A stretch of 42,887 nt of DNA from NCBI RefSeq assembly GCF_001424305.1, contig NZ_LMPD01000002.1, forward strand, positions 781 through 43,667. Direction: 5' to 3'. The DNA is from Pedobacter sp. Leaf176. GTDB lineage: Bacteria > Bacteroidota > Bacteroidia > Sphingobacteriales > Sphingobacteriaceae. Position 1 is the stretch's first letter. The number at the start of each line of letters is the position of its first letter. The translations under genes and the position numbers were made by a program. The notes beneath the pieces were generated by a model, which did no database searches, was not told the origin of the DNA, and worked only from the letters and a program-made list of their open reading frames with translations. This document shows positions 1-9,802 of this stretch, in pieces.

Positions 1-2471
1 ATGTTCCCGTTGAACTGCGGGTGCGTTGCATCCTCGTATTTAAGTTCCATACTGAACTCGTTGCTCGTGCTGCTTTTCAGCCAGCCCCGCTCATTGTAAC
101 GGAAATCTGTATGCTGCGCAAAAGGCAATCCATTTACACTATGCAGGTTCTTTGTTTTTAACTGCCCCAGCTCATTGTAATCCAGTTTGCTTAAGGTAAC
201 CTCCGGCTGCCCATTTATTTTAGAGAAACTCTTTATTTTTCTGCCCTGAAGATCATATTCATAACGGTTCGCAATAGAGGCTGTTGCATTGTATGCAACA
301 TAGCTGCGCAGGCTTGAAATCAGTTCCCCGGAAAAATTATAGGTGTTTTCCGTAACCTGAGTTGCTAAACTATCCGTTTTTTTCTTTTCCTGGATCACCC
401 GGCCTTCCTCATCATAATAATAAACCGTGAGTATAAAATAATTTGTACCTTCTATTGCAGTCTTTGTACCGGTGAGCAGGCCTTTGGTTTTGGTACTACC
501 AGGCTGGCTGGCCGAGGGACCGCCATAAACATTGCCGTTGAAATCATAATCATCATAATAATTGATGATGCGGAAATTCCTGGTCAGTTGTACGCCATTA
601 TTTGCAGACTGTGGTAAAGACAAATCGTTATACCCTGTTTCTGTATTTCCATTATCCCGCGTTTCCCAAAGCACGGTTTCCGCTTCCAGTGCTTGTGACC
701 CAATCTGCAGAGCTCCCCTATCCACCTGCGCAACACTGGTGTCCGCTGAAGTTCCCGGCGCCTCTATATAGCCCGTTATCACCAACCGGCCCAAGGCATC
801 GTATTTATTGAAAGTAAGCAGTTGGGGAGTCTGTGCCCGCTGATTCCCGTCCTGCGTGAAAACCAACTGGTCAAGCTTATTGTAAAATAGCCATTCCCAG
901 CTTTTTCCAGGAACCTTTTTTTGCTGAAGCCGGTTACGTCCATCATAATGATAGCCATAGATAAACGAAACAAATACATGGTCTGTTTCATTAAAACTGT
1001 CCAGAGGATATTTACCATGCTCGTTTACCGCCGGGGGCAATACATAACGCAGGTTACCCAGGTCATCATAAATATAATAAGTACTCAAGCTTTTGGCATT
1101 CGTTTCCCAAACCCTTTTTAAAACGACCCGGCCTTCAAAGTCTTTGTATTCATCTGTCGTACCGGCCAGACTATCCCCTGGGCTCCAGTTCTCATCTTTG
1201 GAGGTGGTTTTGTAGAGCTTACCTGCGGCATAGCTACTGTCTGAATTGGCACCAGTGGCAGTTACCTTCCAGAGTTTAACTTCGTTCTGGTTGGTGCCGT
1301 ATTCCATTTTCAGCGTATGGCCGTTTCCAACCTGCCAGGTATTGCCGGGAGCACCCTGTTCGGTTACCCGGTTTAAAGGACTTGGTTCAAAAACCGTTTC
1401 AGCGAAAGGGCTTGCGGTATTGGGAATGCTGCTTAAAGCAGGCTGACTGTTGTAAAAAGAAGCCTGCGCTCCGCTCAAAGCATTGCTCCGGTAGGAACCG
1501 CTATTACCCGCTTCTGTGTAAGGCAGGTATTTTTTTACCTCCCGGCCGAAATTATCATAAGCCACAGGCTGGATGATGTCGCTGCCCGAAGGACTGGCCT
1601 TGATGTTGACCGTTTGCAAGGGTCTGCCCAAACCATCAATATATTGTATCACCTGGTTTACCTCGCAGGTACTATTAATGTTAGCGGTATCTACGCCGGC
1701 TACTTTGAAAATCTTCGACAGGATGTAATTCTGGTTATTACTTGCCACAAAGGACGCGGTTAGACAGTTTGGATCGGTACCTTGCCTGGTTACGGTGAAA
1801 CTTACCTCCCCGGTATAGGTTCCGTTAGCGTAATTCTTTGTTGCAGTAATCACATGGTTGCCAGCGCTTAATGTCTGCGGATCAATCGTCGTGGCGGGAA
1901 CACCATCTAAAGTAAAGGAAACACCACTTACCGAAGCGTTAAAGAAGCTGGAAATTGGCACAATAGTGGTTCCTGAGCCTATAGTCTGCAGTTGAGCCGC
2001 CCCCACAAATTCCGGTGCTTCGACCGTTATGGTAAAGGTGTTGTATTGGAAATGGTCATAAGGCGTAGTGGTGTGATCATTGGGTTTACGGCCGGAAAAA
2101 GTTACATACTGACGAACGTTTATGGTAGTTCCTACATCGCTGATATTGGGTACAAAGCTCAAGGTTTCCAGACTGCCGGCTATTCTGCCAGGAACCTCAT
2201 ACCAGGCATTTCTATCACTATACCGGCTACCGCTTCCCTGGTTCCTTACACCCATGGTCTGGAATGTTGCCGCCGGCCCGGTACTCTGGCCCGGAGCAAC
2301 ATACATGGTTTTGTTGGTATACGTAGGTACTTCGTCCGAAAAATACGGGCCCAAATCGCTGCTCAGGTAAAACATCCCATCGGGCGGCAACGCTACCTGA
2401 GACATGGAGAGCAAGGGTACAAACAGCAGGAAAAGGACTAAAAATTTAATGGCTTTATTACAGAGTATCAT
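1..2471 (-). CDS. RHS-repeat secreted protein, C-terminus off the window
   Basis: The reading frame stays open from an ATG at 2469-2471 to base 1, giving about 823 codons with the 3' end missing. The N-terminus MILCNKAIKFLVLFLLFVPLLS is a Sec signal peptide. An Ig-like region (about residues 30-240) is followed by the segment VIQYIDGLGRPLQTV, which marks the Bacteroidetes DUF6443/RHS family, and then by many YD-type repeats. The region is closely similar to the product of 13499-16894 and stops within that protein's RHS core. It is the second gene of operon A, 126 bp after the partner RHS-like gene. Because the RHS-associated core end and variable C-terminal domain lie outside the window, I cannot say whether it carries a toxin or enzyme. 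RHS proteins are generally shell-forming carriers of a C-terminal effector; that role is inferred here. Confidence 0.9.
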   Translation of the reverse strand, partial: MILCNKAIKFLVLFLLFVPLLSMSQVALPPDGMFYLSSDLGPYFSDEVPTYTNKTMYVAPGQSTGPAATFQTMGVRNQGSGSRYSDRNAWYEVPGRIAGSLETLSFVPNISDVGTTINVRQYVTFSGRKPNDHTTTPYDHFQYNTFTITVEAPEFVGAAQLQTIGSGTTIVPISSFFNASVSGVSFTLDGVPATTIDPQTLSAGNHVITATKNYANGTYTGEVSFTVTRQGTDPNCLTASFVASNNQNYILSKIFKVAGVDTANINSTCEVNQVIQYIDGLGRPLQTVNIKASPSGSDIIQPVAYDNFGREVKKYLPYTEAGNSGSYRSNALSGAQASFYNSQPALSSIPNTASPFAETVFEPSPLNRVTEQGAPGNTWQVGNGHTLKMEYGTNQNEVKLWKVTATGANSDSSYAAGKLYKTTSKDENWSPGDSLAGTTDEYKDFEGRVVLKRVWETNAKSLSTYYIYDDLGNLRYVLPPAVNEHGKYPLDSFNETDHVFVSFIYGYHYDGRNRLQQKKVPGKSWEWLFYNKLDQLVFTQDGNQRAQTPQLLTFNKYDALGRLVITGYIEAPGTSADTSVAQVDRGALQIGSQALEAETVLWETRDNGNTETGYNDLSLPQSANNGVQLTRNFRIINYYDDYDFNGNVYGGPSASQPGSTKTKGLLTGTKTAIEGTNYFILTVYYYDEEGRVIQEKKKTDSLATQVTENTYNFSGELISSLRSYVAYNATASIANRYEYDLQGRKIKSFSKINGQPEVTLSKLDYNELGQLKTKNLHSVNGLPFAQHTDFRYNERGWLKSSTSNEFSMELKYEDATHPQFNGN

Positions 2472-2597
2472 GCGCTTAATTTTAGATTGTATAGTATTTT
2501 TCGTTTCGCCAGAAGCGAAAAAAATTAATTATATAAATTTTGTGACCAGCAACTCACTAACTAGTGTCGCAATTGCTGGATGACTATTCATTTGGCT

Positions 2598-5500
2598 TTA
2601 GTTTTTATAGTGGTAGATGTTGCTTTTAACAATGTTTTGGTTCTGGTCTTTCACATATCGCAAGCGGCCGAAAACATCATACTCATAGCTGTTTTTCAAT
2701 CCCTTCATATCAGTGTGGCTGGTCATACCGAGCAGGGTATTGTATGTAAAAGACTCGACCTGGGCAGATGGCAGATTGGCTCTAAGGGTATTTCCAATAG
2801 TCTCCACTGCAGCATCTGATGGATTTTTATCATTTCTGAAATCTTCCACAGCCTGAGTACCTCCGAGTACAGCAAGAACCGCAGCATAGTCAGCATTGGA
2901 TACCTTGGCAACCAGGTAATCTCCGCCATAACCCCAGATGTAACACATGGGAGCACCACCCTCCTGCTTTACAGAAACCCCTGTGCCGTGAGAATCATAA
3001 TTCAGGAAGCGGATTCTGGCTTCTTCTGTTTCGCTCAGCCTTTGGCTATAGATTATGCTGGGCGCGTATACATTCCCTCCCCAGTCTGCAAAATCTTTCC
3101 GTTGATAAATTATCTGGTCATTGTTTAAAAACTGCCTTTCACCGACAATATTTTTAATCATATTCCGGGAATACATTACTGAAAAGACAGCGGCATTTGG
3201 ACCGGAGATGGCCCTATCCTTCGTATATTCGATTACTGTTTTACGCTCTTCATTCTTGCTGTTTACAATTTTGCTTTCCTTAAGGTAAAATTCCGATTGG
3301 TCGTAGGTATTGCTGGTTGTTGTTACTAGGTCTGCCTGACCCGGATGAAAATCTGTAGTTACGCTCTCGGTAAGTTCAGCCCTGCCTGCAAAGGGCGTAA
3401 AGCTGCTCATCAGAAAATAATGCGGATCTGCAGTTGGTACAATGTGCGGAATGGTTAGCGCTGTATCAACCCACATGAACTTCACCGGTGCGATACTGAT
3501 GGATCTGAAATTTTCAACACGTCCAGCCTGGTTGTAATAATCATCTACGCCAAAGGCATAAGTGTTTTCAGTCTTTTTCAATAACTGGTTGGAAGCATTA
3601 TAGATTTCTTCCTTTTTTAAAAGACCGTAAGACCAGCTCGCATATTCAGTGGGAACAGATGGAAATATGTCTTGAACAATAGGCGCATAATCCTGAAATG
3701 AGGTGAAATTTCGTACGGTTTTGCCGATTGAGTTTCCGTTGGACGTTGTTTTTTCAACAACTCTCTTATAGGTCACCGGGCTTCCGTTGGCGTATGCAAT
3801 ATCATTTATGCTTGATGAAGTCCGTATTATATAATTATAATTAAAATTGCCCTGGTAAGATGGTTCATGGAATATCTCGGGGTCTTCTTCGTACTCATAC
3901 TTAACCATATAGCTGTATACCGGTTTGAATCCGAGAGCGCCAGATGAAGTACCGTCCTCATTGAGGTATTCATATTCTTTAACCTGTGCCAGCTGAGTGC
4001 TGTTGTCGGTAAAATCAGATACCTTTTTTGCCCTTAAACCTCCAACAAATTCCTGAACGTGGGTTAAAGTAATTGTAGATGTGCCCCCTGCATTGGTTTC
4101 TCTCCAGTTGATTTGTGCATAATCATTATATCCCGATAAGTTGGCCGTATAAGCTTTTATAGTATAGGTTTGGTTTTTGACGAGACCGGAAAGTGAAAAA
4201 GATTTTGTGATGTGATAAGGATCAGGACTCGGGTCTGTAAAATTTATCTGCTGAGTGGAAATCAAACCATTAGAAGCGTTATAAATTTCAAAAGTAATCG
4301 AGCATCCGGAACTACAGCTTCCACCAAGTGGATTAATGGTAATATCAAAATTAGTTGAGGTACTATTTTCTCCCTGAAATAAAAATGTTTGTGTTCCGGA
4401 AGGATAGTTGTCGCTACTTACGGATATCGTCGTATTCTGATAACTGTAAGGCGGCAGGGTTGTCGTAACTGTTTCATTTTGTTCCAGCCAATTGTCTTTC
4501 GCTCTGTTGGCTTCCATGTCAAAAACGGTACTCCCTCCGGTTGGATAGCTCATTTTAACCATAGAGCCAGCTTTTACCCTGGTTGGATCGGTATCCCTGT
4601 TTCCGCCTTGGAATTCCCTGAAATTGCCATATTGCCCGTTTGGCGCAATAAGGTATTCTTTCGGAATAAATGAACCCTGGTTAAAGTTATAATAACCCCA
4701 ATGATCTTGCTGAACACTGAACTTTGGGGGCAAGACTGCTCCGTTGAAATATTCAAAAGTATAAGGTTTATCCTGTATTTCAGAGGCTCCTCCAATTGGT
4801 ATTACACTTAACAGCGTCGCCCTGCCCGCTAAAGAATAATCATGGCTTAGCAGGTATCCGAAGCTGGCGTCTCCTTTACTCATTTTTACCTTTTGTAACA
4901 GGTAATCGCCATATAAATCCTGGCGCATGGCCGATTGGTAGTAAAAGTCGGCAGCATTCCCATCCGGAAAAGTAATTTTCCTCAAACGCTTACCAAAAAC
5001 ATCAACCGAAGAACCTCCGCCCATACTTGCAGGAAACCCAACACCATCATTATATAAAGGAATTGCATCGGTAGCAGATACGCCATATTCATTTCTGAAT
5101 GATACGTTATCATAGCTGAAGTCAATAGAATCATTATTGGTTGGATTATAAATCTTGCTTAAATACCAGGATGAGGTATATGAGCTGTTCCAGCCACTGC
5201 CATTTACCCTTACGGAAAGTTCGTAATCTTCAAATACATACTTATAGCCATATTCATCTGTTATAATGAATTTAGAAAACAAAGGCTTTCCATTGATGAT
5301 GTCTGTGAATTTCTCAACTTTAATTTTTGTCTGCTCAAGAAAAAGAATATCTCCATTCTTACCCAGAACGAAGCGGCCACTCTGCCCATTGAAGCTATAG
5401 TTAAAAATATCATTCTGGGTATCCACCAGTCCTGCATTCATTCGGTAAAAAGTCCTTTCGTTATTGGCAATTAAGCCATAATTATTACCTTCATTATTAT

Positions 5501-5906
5501 TAACAGGCATTTGTTTATAGAGGAAACCGTCGCCTGGAAGTTCGTCATAAACTCCTCTTACCGTTCTTGATACAACACCTCCCGCATTCAATGCCCAGCC
5601 AAGACCTACGTTTGATGCTGTTTCATCTACTTTTATACCACCCAGGTGATAATTCAAAGAAATGTTTATTTGTTTCCCAAAATTTTTGCCTGCCCATGCG
5701 TATATTGGCACACTCACAGATGGGATGCCTGTTGATTGCCCGATTGGCATGTTACCAAACTTGTTGAGTGCAGCTGCATTTGGGGCTGGCGGGATGACGT
5801 TTTCTAAACTTGGCGTTAGTGAAGCAGTCTGGGCAGAGGCGCAGAAATGGATAAGCATGAGCAGCATGTAACTACCGCCGAAAATAATATTCCTGATGTT
5901 AAGCAT
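2598..5906 (-). CDS. Large secreted RHS-like partner protein (operon A, first gene)
   Basis: Encodes 1102 residues from the ATG at 5904-5906. A longer frame reaches 6080, but it would translate straight through the site A regulatory repeats, whereas the 5906 start gives a proper signal peptide (MLNIRNIIFGGSYMLLMLIH, then ASAQ). After the signal come PPAPNAAALNKFG and a segment rich in NxGLGWALNAGG. The C-terminus has YD-like repeats and ends YEYDVFGRLRYVKDQNQNIV plus a short tail. It is clearly paralogous to the 16901-20344 product, with similar length, N-terminal motif and an almost identical last 30 residues. No effector domain follows the repeats, so it looks like a dedicated structural partner of the RHS protein encoded just downstream. 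Secretion is predicted; partner function is inferred from the duplicated gene pair. Confidence 0.88.
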   Translation of the reverse strand: MLNIRNIIFGGSYMLLMLIHFCASAQTASLTPSLENVIPPAPNAAALNKFGNMPIGQSTGIPSVSVPIYAWAGKNFGKQINISLNYHLGGIKVDETASNVGLGWALNAGGVVSRTVRGVYDELPGDGFLYKQMPVNNNEGNNYGLIANNERTFYRMNAGLVDTQNDIFNYSFNGQSGRFVLGKNGDILFLEQTKIKVEKFTDIINGKPLFSKFIITDEYGYKYVFEDYELSVRVNGSGWNSSYTSSWYLSKIYNPTNNDSIDFSYDNVSFRNEYGVSATDAIPLYNDGVGFPASMGGGSSVDVFGKRLRKITFPDGNAADFYYQSAMRQDLYGDYLLQKVKMSKGDASFGYLLSHDYSLAGRATLLSVIPIGGASEIQDKPYTFEYFNGAVLPPKFSVQQDHWGYYNFNQGSFIPKEYLIAPNGQYGNFREFQGGNRDTDPTRVKAGSMVKMSYPTGGSTVFDMEANRAKDNWLEQNETVTTTLPPYSYQNTTISVSSDNYPSGTQTFLFQGENSTSTNFDITINPLGGSCSSGCSITFEIYNASNGLISTQQINFTDPSPDPYHITKSFSLSGLVKNQTYTIKAYTANLSGYNDYAQINWRETNAGGTSTITLTHVQEFVGGLRAKKVSDFTDNSTQLAQVKEYEYLNEDGTSSGALGFKPVYSYMVKYEYEEDPEIFHEPSYQGNFNYNYIIRTSSSINDIAYANGSPVTYKRVVEKTTSNGNSIGKTVRNFTSFQDYAPIVQDIFPSVPTEYASWSYGLLKKEEIYNASNQLLKKTENTYAFGVDDYYNQAGRVENFRSISIAPVKFMWVDTALTIPHIVPTADPHYFLMSSFTPFAGRAELTESVTTDFHPGQADLVTTTSNTYDQSEFYLKESKIVNSKNEERKTVIEYTKDRAISGPNAAVFSVMYSRNMIKNIVGERQFLNNDQIIYQRKDFADWGGNVYAPSIIYSQRLSETEEARIRFLNYDSHGTGVSVKQEGGAPMCYIWGYGGDYLVAKVSNADYAAVLAVLGGTQAVEDFRNDKNPSDAAVETIGNTLRANLPSAQVESFTYNTLLGMTSHTDMKGLKNSYEYDVFGRLRYVKDQNQNIVKSNIYHYKN

Positions 5907-6003
5907 ATGGGTATAATTAGCGTTAAAATTTTTTATTGTAATTGATGATTCCAGTATTCTGTTGGCTAATATCCTCTGCAAGGAGGACTTGCCGAAATCT
6001 TTT

Positions 6004-6055
6004 TGACGATCGATCGGTATCGCTTGACGAACGATCGTTTTCGCGTGACGAACGA
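6004..6055 (-). promoter_or_regulatory. Site A: three LytTR-like boxes at 21-bp spacing
   Basis: Boxes begin at 6004 (TGACGATCGA), 6025 (TGACGAACGA) and 6046 (TGACGAACGA). On the gene strand the core reads ATCGTTCGT, which fits the published LytTR consensus [TA][AC][CA]GTTN[AG][TG] at eight of nine positions. The 21-bp period equals a 9-bp site plus 12-bp spacer, the usual LytTR arrangement. It lies 98 bp upstream of the operon A start codon and just beyond the end of the secretion operon. Confidence 0.85.
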
Positions 6056-6105
6056 AATCCGGAACATTTAAAATCTTCAAATTATCTGTCTATTCAGGCC
6101 CGGTC

Positions 6106-6645
6106 TTAATGCAGTATTCCTGATAATTCCAGCTTCATGGTCAGCTTTCCATCCGGTTCAGTACCCTGCTTTTTATCCCGTTTGATTTCAAATCCGGACG
6201 TCCTGCCGATGCCATTCGTTTTACTTATGGAATCCAGTAACCTGGCCATTTGGGGGTAGTTCCCCTTAAAATGATAATACTGTTTTAAAATATGAAGCTT
6301 GGTCAGCGTGGTGTCCGTTTGGGCAGTTAACTCAGGGGAAAAATTTATCTCCAATCCCTTGCCCATTGCCATTCCGGAAAGGGATTGCCATAAGTGTCCT
6401 TCATAATCCTCAGATTTGATATGGTAGCTTTTGATAACTGAGGTATAGAAATTATGCTTTCGGCTTATCGCCGGAAAAGCGCTGTCCATTTCCCCCGATC
6501 CGGCCTGCTCTTTCTTTAAACTGCTGTTTAACCGGAAAGCTGAAACCGCCTGGCGGAAAGAAAAGTTCCAGGCCAGGTAACCCAGCACTAGCATTGCAGC
6601 GATTAACAGACTGTTTTTTTTTTTATAGTCGAGATTTTTGAGCAT
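6106..6645 (-). CDS. PilO/GspM-like inner-membrane assembly protein
   Basis: Encodes 179 residues with a short cytoplasmic N-terminus, one membrane segment (about residues 13-29, LLIAAMLVLGYLAWNFS) and a periplasmic remainder. This is the topology and size of PilO/GspM, which pairs with PilN/GspL in the inner-membrane platform of type IV filaments and type II secretion systems. Sequence similarity alone would not secure the call; it rests on topology plus position as the last gene of operon B, directly after the PilM/PilN-like gene (starts adjacent at 6645/6646). An unrelated single-pass protein is possible but less likely. Confidence 0.65.
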   Translation of the reverse strand: MLKNLDYKKKNSLLIAAMLVLGYLAWNFSFRQAVSAFRLNSSLKKEQAGSGEMDSAFPAISRKHNFYTSVIKSYHIKSEDYEGHLWQSLSGMAMGKGLEINFSPELTAQTDTTLTKLHILKQYYHFKGNYPQMARLLDSISKTNGIGRTSGFEIKRDKKQGTEPDGKLTMKLELSGILH

Positions 6646-7842
6646 TTAATAGGCAATTAGTAAGTTAAACTGGTAATCTTCAGATTCATTATCCTGGTTA
6701 AAACCAAGCAGCTTTACCGATTTAACCCACTTCTTTTCTTTAAGCATAAAAAGCCAGTTGTTTACGGCGGTCAGGTTTCCGGTTTGTCCGGAAATCTTTA
6801 TCTCAGGTTGTACCTCAGATTCAGTTCCCCTTTTACCTACGCCATTCACAGATACCTCGGTTAAAGACAAAGCAACAGGGCAGCTCCTGGCGATTTCATT
6901 GAGGATGAAGCCATAATTATAGCCGCCGTGCCAGTGCATTTTATTCAGTAAGGCTTCGTCTTCCGCGATGCTTTTTTTAAGCAGATCAACCTGACCTGCA
7001 GAAGCGGCCTGCGCACCGGCCTTTCCAGCTAAGCCCGCATTTTCAGTATTGTAGTGTGAAAAAACCAAAAAGCTGGCTAGCAGACTCACAAACAAGCCGG
7101 TTAAAAACAGGAAGGCCTTTTTCTTTAGCCCGACATTTTGAGATAAATCGACGAATCGAAGATTAACAGAATCCACATCCGCTAATACCAAAGTTAATTT
7201 GTCGTGCAGGATGAGCTGAAAAGCCGCAGCATAACTAAGCACATAAATCTCATCTATTGCCTGATCGGCAATTTTTAAGGGAAACTTATTCTTTTCGTCC
7301 TGCTGGTAACGATAAGACAGGAGTTTTTTACTTTCCGACAGCGTGAACTGATGGCCACCGAAACTCAATAAGGTATCATATGCATTGAGCAAAGTCCAGA
7401 TTTGTGATGATACAGATGCACCCAGCGAGCAGGCAAAAACCTTAAAACCCGCCTTGCCAAAAGTTTCTAGTAGCGGATCAATGGTCATTTTACGTGCCAG
7501 GTGTACTACTGCGTGTTTATCTCCTTCTAAAACCTGTTTATAAAAGTCTTTAAGCTGAACCCCGGGAAATGCGGAAATGGCGAGCTGCTCCTGCTGAGCA
7601 TCCGGGCCGGCATCCACCATTTTGTACAAAATTCCTTTGCCACTAAAAACGATGGATACCGGGAAATTTTTCGGTAGCACTTCCAATACCTTCACCAGTG
7701 TCCCCTGAATTGTCTTTTTGATTTCTATGTCGATTGTGCTCCCTTTTTTTTTAAGCAGGCAATACCGAGCCTCATAATGCTGCTCCCCTAGTAAAATCAG
7801 CTCCAGTCCGAGAACGGTATTTATTCCATCATCCCCTATCAT
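6646..7842 (-). CDS. PilM/PilN fusion, GspL-like platform protein
   Basis: Encodes 398 residues. The first ~225 resemble the cytoplasmic actin-like PilM/GspL fold (IVFSGKGILYKMV, then VFACSLGASVSSQIW). A PilN-like SVNLRF motif follows at about 226-230, then one membrane segment at about 243-262 (AFLFLTGLFVSLLASFLVF) and a periplasmic ferredoxin-like domain to the end. The order actin-like domain, membrane helix, periplasmic domain is that of GspL, which anchors the GspE ATPase to the membrane platform. It sits between secretin and PilO-like genes, the usual M-N-O-Q neighbourhood in reversed order. The family call is inferred from architecture and context. Confidence 0.72.
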   Translation of the reverse strand: MIGDDGINTVLGLELILLGEQHYEARYCLLKKKGSTIDIEIKKTIQGTLVKVLEVLPKNFPVSIVFSGKGILYKMVDAGPDAQQEQLAISAFPGVQLKDFYKQVLEGDKHAVVHLARKMTIDPLLETFGKAGFKVFACSLGASVSSQIWTLLNAYDTLLSFGGHQFTLSESKKLLSYRYQQDEKNKFPLKIADQAIDEIYVLSYAAAFQLILHDKLTLVLADVDSVNLRFVDLSQNVGLKKKAFLFLTGLFVSLLASFLVFSHYNTENAGLAGKAGAQAASAGQVDLLKKSIAEDEALLNKMHWHGGYNYGFILNEIARSCPVALSLTEVSVNGVGKRGTESEVQPEIKISGQTGNLTAVNNWLFMLKEKKWVKSVKLLGFNQDNESEDYQFNLLIAY

Positions 7843-7843
7843 A

Positions 7844-9802
7844 TTAATAAAGAATTACCGGCTTGATGAATACCAGTGTCACCACCTTGTTGTTCGATTT
7901 TTCGCGGCTGCTGAAAAGCCATTTCAATATTGGAATCCTGGATAAAACAGGGATACCGGAACCTGATTCATTGCTTTCGGTGCGTTCCAGGCCGCCAAGA
8001 ACAATCATATCCTCATTCTTCGCCCGGATGATAGAACTGAACTTACTTGTCGATTTTGGAGGCGGCGCATTGAGTGGTGGCGTACCAATAAAATCCGAAA
8101 TGTTTACAGAGATATTCAGCGTCACCTGGTCATCGCCCGAAACAACCGGTTTGATGTTAATTTCCAGGTTGGCATTCACTTCGGTAAAGGTCTGGGTCAC
8201 TACCGTCTGCGCGTTAAGTGAGGGTACAATATTCTGGGTACTCTGGCTATAATAACGGGAACTCCCAATACTTAAATTCGCGGAATGGCCGTTTAAGGTA
8301 GACAGTTTTGGTACGGAACGGATTTCCACGTTGCTGTTATTTTCAAGGGCGCTAAGCCTTACATAAAAGTTTGGTGTAACCCGGCCCAGGTTGATGGAGT
8401 TATTGCTGCCAAGCCGGGAGAGAAAACTGTTTATCGAATTTGCGCCAAAAGTATAATCCAGTCCCGGTAATACGGTTCCACCTGTTTTAATGCTATCCGA
8501 TACGCCTGCTGAAATCCCCGTCTTAACGGCTTTTCCTTTACGGATATCGACCAGGGTAACCTCTATGAGTACCATAGGCACAACCTTATCAATCTGTTTA
8601 ATGTAGTTTTCGATTTCATTTATCTGGGGCGCCGAACCTGAAAGCAGGATGGTATTTTGTTCCCTGAATTCCTTTATCTCTACACCTTTTTTCCATTCTG
8701 CAGGAATCATCATCTGTATGGTATCGAGCGAACGGTGTTGAAGTTGAATAATGCGGTTAGAACGTAAGCCTTCCAGTTTCCGGTCGCCAATGAGGTAAAT
8801 ACCACCATCCCTTTTGTAAGTATATTCTGTTCCCTGTAGTAAAGCGGTTAGAAAGTTGTCATAGCTAATGCCGTTCAGGTGCGTGGTTACACTTCCTTTG
8901 ATGTCAGAATAAATAAAATAATTGATATTTGCTTCAACAGATGCTGACTTTACCAAATCGAGAATAGGCGAATTGAGGGCATCTATGGAGATAAGCTTAT
9001 TGCCTTGCGCATCTTTTTTGGAAGACAAATTAAATGCCCCGCCTGCACCACCCGATGCGCCGGCGGCAACAGGCTTGTTAACTCTTTTAACCGACGTTTC
9101 CTTATCTCCGCTGATGTATAATTCTTCTCCTTCTAACAGTGGCTGGAAGAGGTATACATGGTCATTGGTTTTTACGAATTTAAGTTCATTGGCGTAAGCC
9201 ATCTTTTCCAGCGCCGTTTCAAATGGTGCCGCAGCAATAAAGCCAGTTACTTTTTTTGAAAGCAAATTAACAGGAACCACAACGTTTTTCATCGACAAAC
9301 GGCTGATTTTTCTGGCCACTTCACTCAGGGAATCATTGTTGAGTTCAAAACTCAGGTAATCATTTGCAGCATTATAGGTTACGCTGATGTCACGGGGTAA
9401 TACCACTGTTTTAGGCACAGCTGCTTTAGTGACTGACATAATTGAACCAATGATGTTAATGTCCAGGTCGTACTCTTTGGCCATGAAAAGCAGGATATTA
9501 AGTGCAGACTCATTTCTAAAGTTATTAAACACTTTAAAGTTAAGTGTTGGGTCAACATTGATGTTGAGGTTATTGGCCTGCGCCAGTGCCCGCAGGAATT
9601 CCTGGGCAGTAGCCCCCGACATCGCCATTTGCACTTTCTGGTTTAACCCAGGAACCATAACAGAGACGCTTTTCAGCCGCTCTTCTACCTGGCGTAGCCG
9701 CTCCTGCTGAACCAGGTTCTGCCCGAAGACAGTAACAGGACAAAAGTTCAGTATTGTCAGGCAGCAAAAAATTATCAAAAATAATAGGTATCTGTTTTTC
9801 AT
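7844..9802 (-). CDS. gspD: Secretin, outer-membrane channel (GspD/PilQ family)
   Basis: Encodes 652 residues with a signal peptide (MKNRYLLFLIIFCCLTILNF, ending VFGQ). A short STN-like domain (about 45-130) and N-domain repeats precede a C-terminal secretin domain (about 410-652) with the hallmark segments MVLIEVTLVDIRKGKAVKTG and MIVLGGLERTE, ending GIPVLSRIPILKWLFS and VVTLVFIKPVIL. Secretins form the ring through which pseudopili push substrates or pili emerge. No C-terminal pilotin-binding tail is evident. The gene starts one base after the end of the ATPase gene, consistent with translational coupling. GspD and PilQ cannot be told apart reliably here; the absence of a PilT gene nearby favours a secretion reading. 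Confidence 0.93.
   Translation of the reverse strand: MKNRYLLFLIIFCCLTILNFCPVTVFGQNLVQQERLRQVEERLKSVSVMVPGLNQKVQMAMSGATAQEFLRALAQANNLNINVDPTLNFKVFNNFRNESALNILLFMAKEYDLDINIIGSIMSVTKAAVPKTVVLPRDISVTYNAANDYLSFELNNDSLSEVARKISRLSMKNVVVPVNLLSKKVTGFIAAAPFETALEKMAYANELKFVKTNDHVYLFQPLLEGEELYISGDKETSVKRVNKPVAAGASGGAGGAFNLSSKKDAQGNKLISIDALNSPILDLVKSASVEANINYFIYSDIKGSVTTHLNGISYDNFLTALLQGTEYTYKRDGGIYLIGDRKLEGLRSNRIIQLQHRSLDTIQMMIPAEWKKGVEIKEFREQNTILLSGSAPQINEIENYIKQIDKVVPMVLIEVTLVDIRKGKAVKTGISAGVSDSIKTGGTVLPGLDYTFGANSINSFLSRLGSNNSINLGRVTPNFYVRLSALENNSNVEIRSVPKLSTLNGHSANLSIGSSRYYSQSTQNIVPSLNAQTVVTQTFTEVNANLEINIKPVVSGDDQVTLNISVNISDFIGTPPLNAPPPKSTSKFSSIIRAKNEDMIVLGGLERTESNESGSGIPVLSRIPILKWLFSSREKSNNKVVTLVFIKPVILY

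Noticed and set aside
2504..2520. Terminator between the two operon A genes (TTTCGC/GCGAAA hairpin)
   Set aside because: No T tract on the minus strand after the stem and the downstream RHS gene clearly belongs with its partner.
5907..6080. N-terminal extension of the operon A RHS-like gene
   Set aside because: It would translate through the LytTR boxes and place a signal peptide 58 residues inside the protein; the ATG at 5906 is better.
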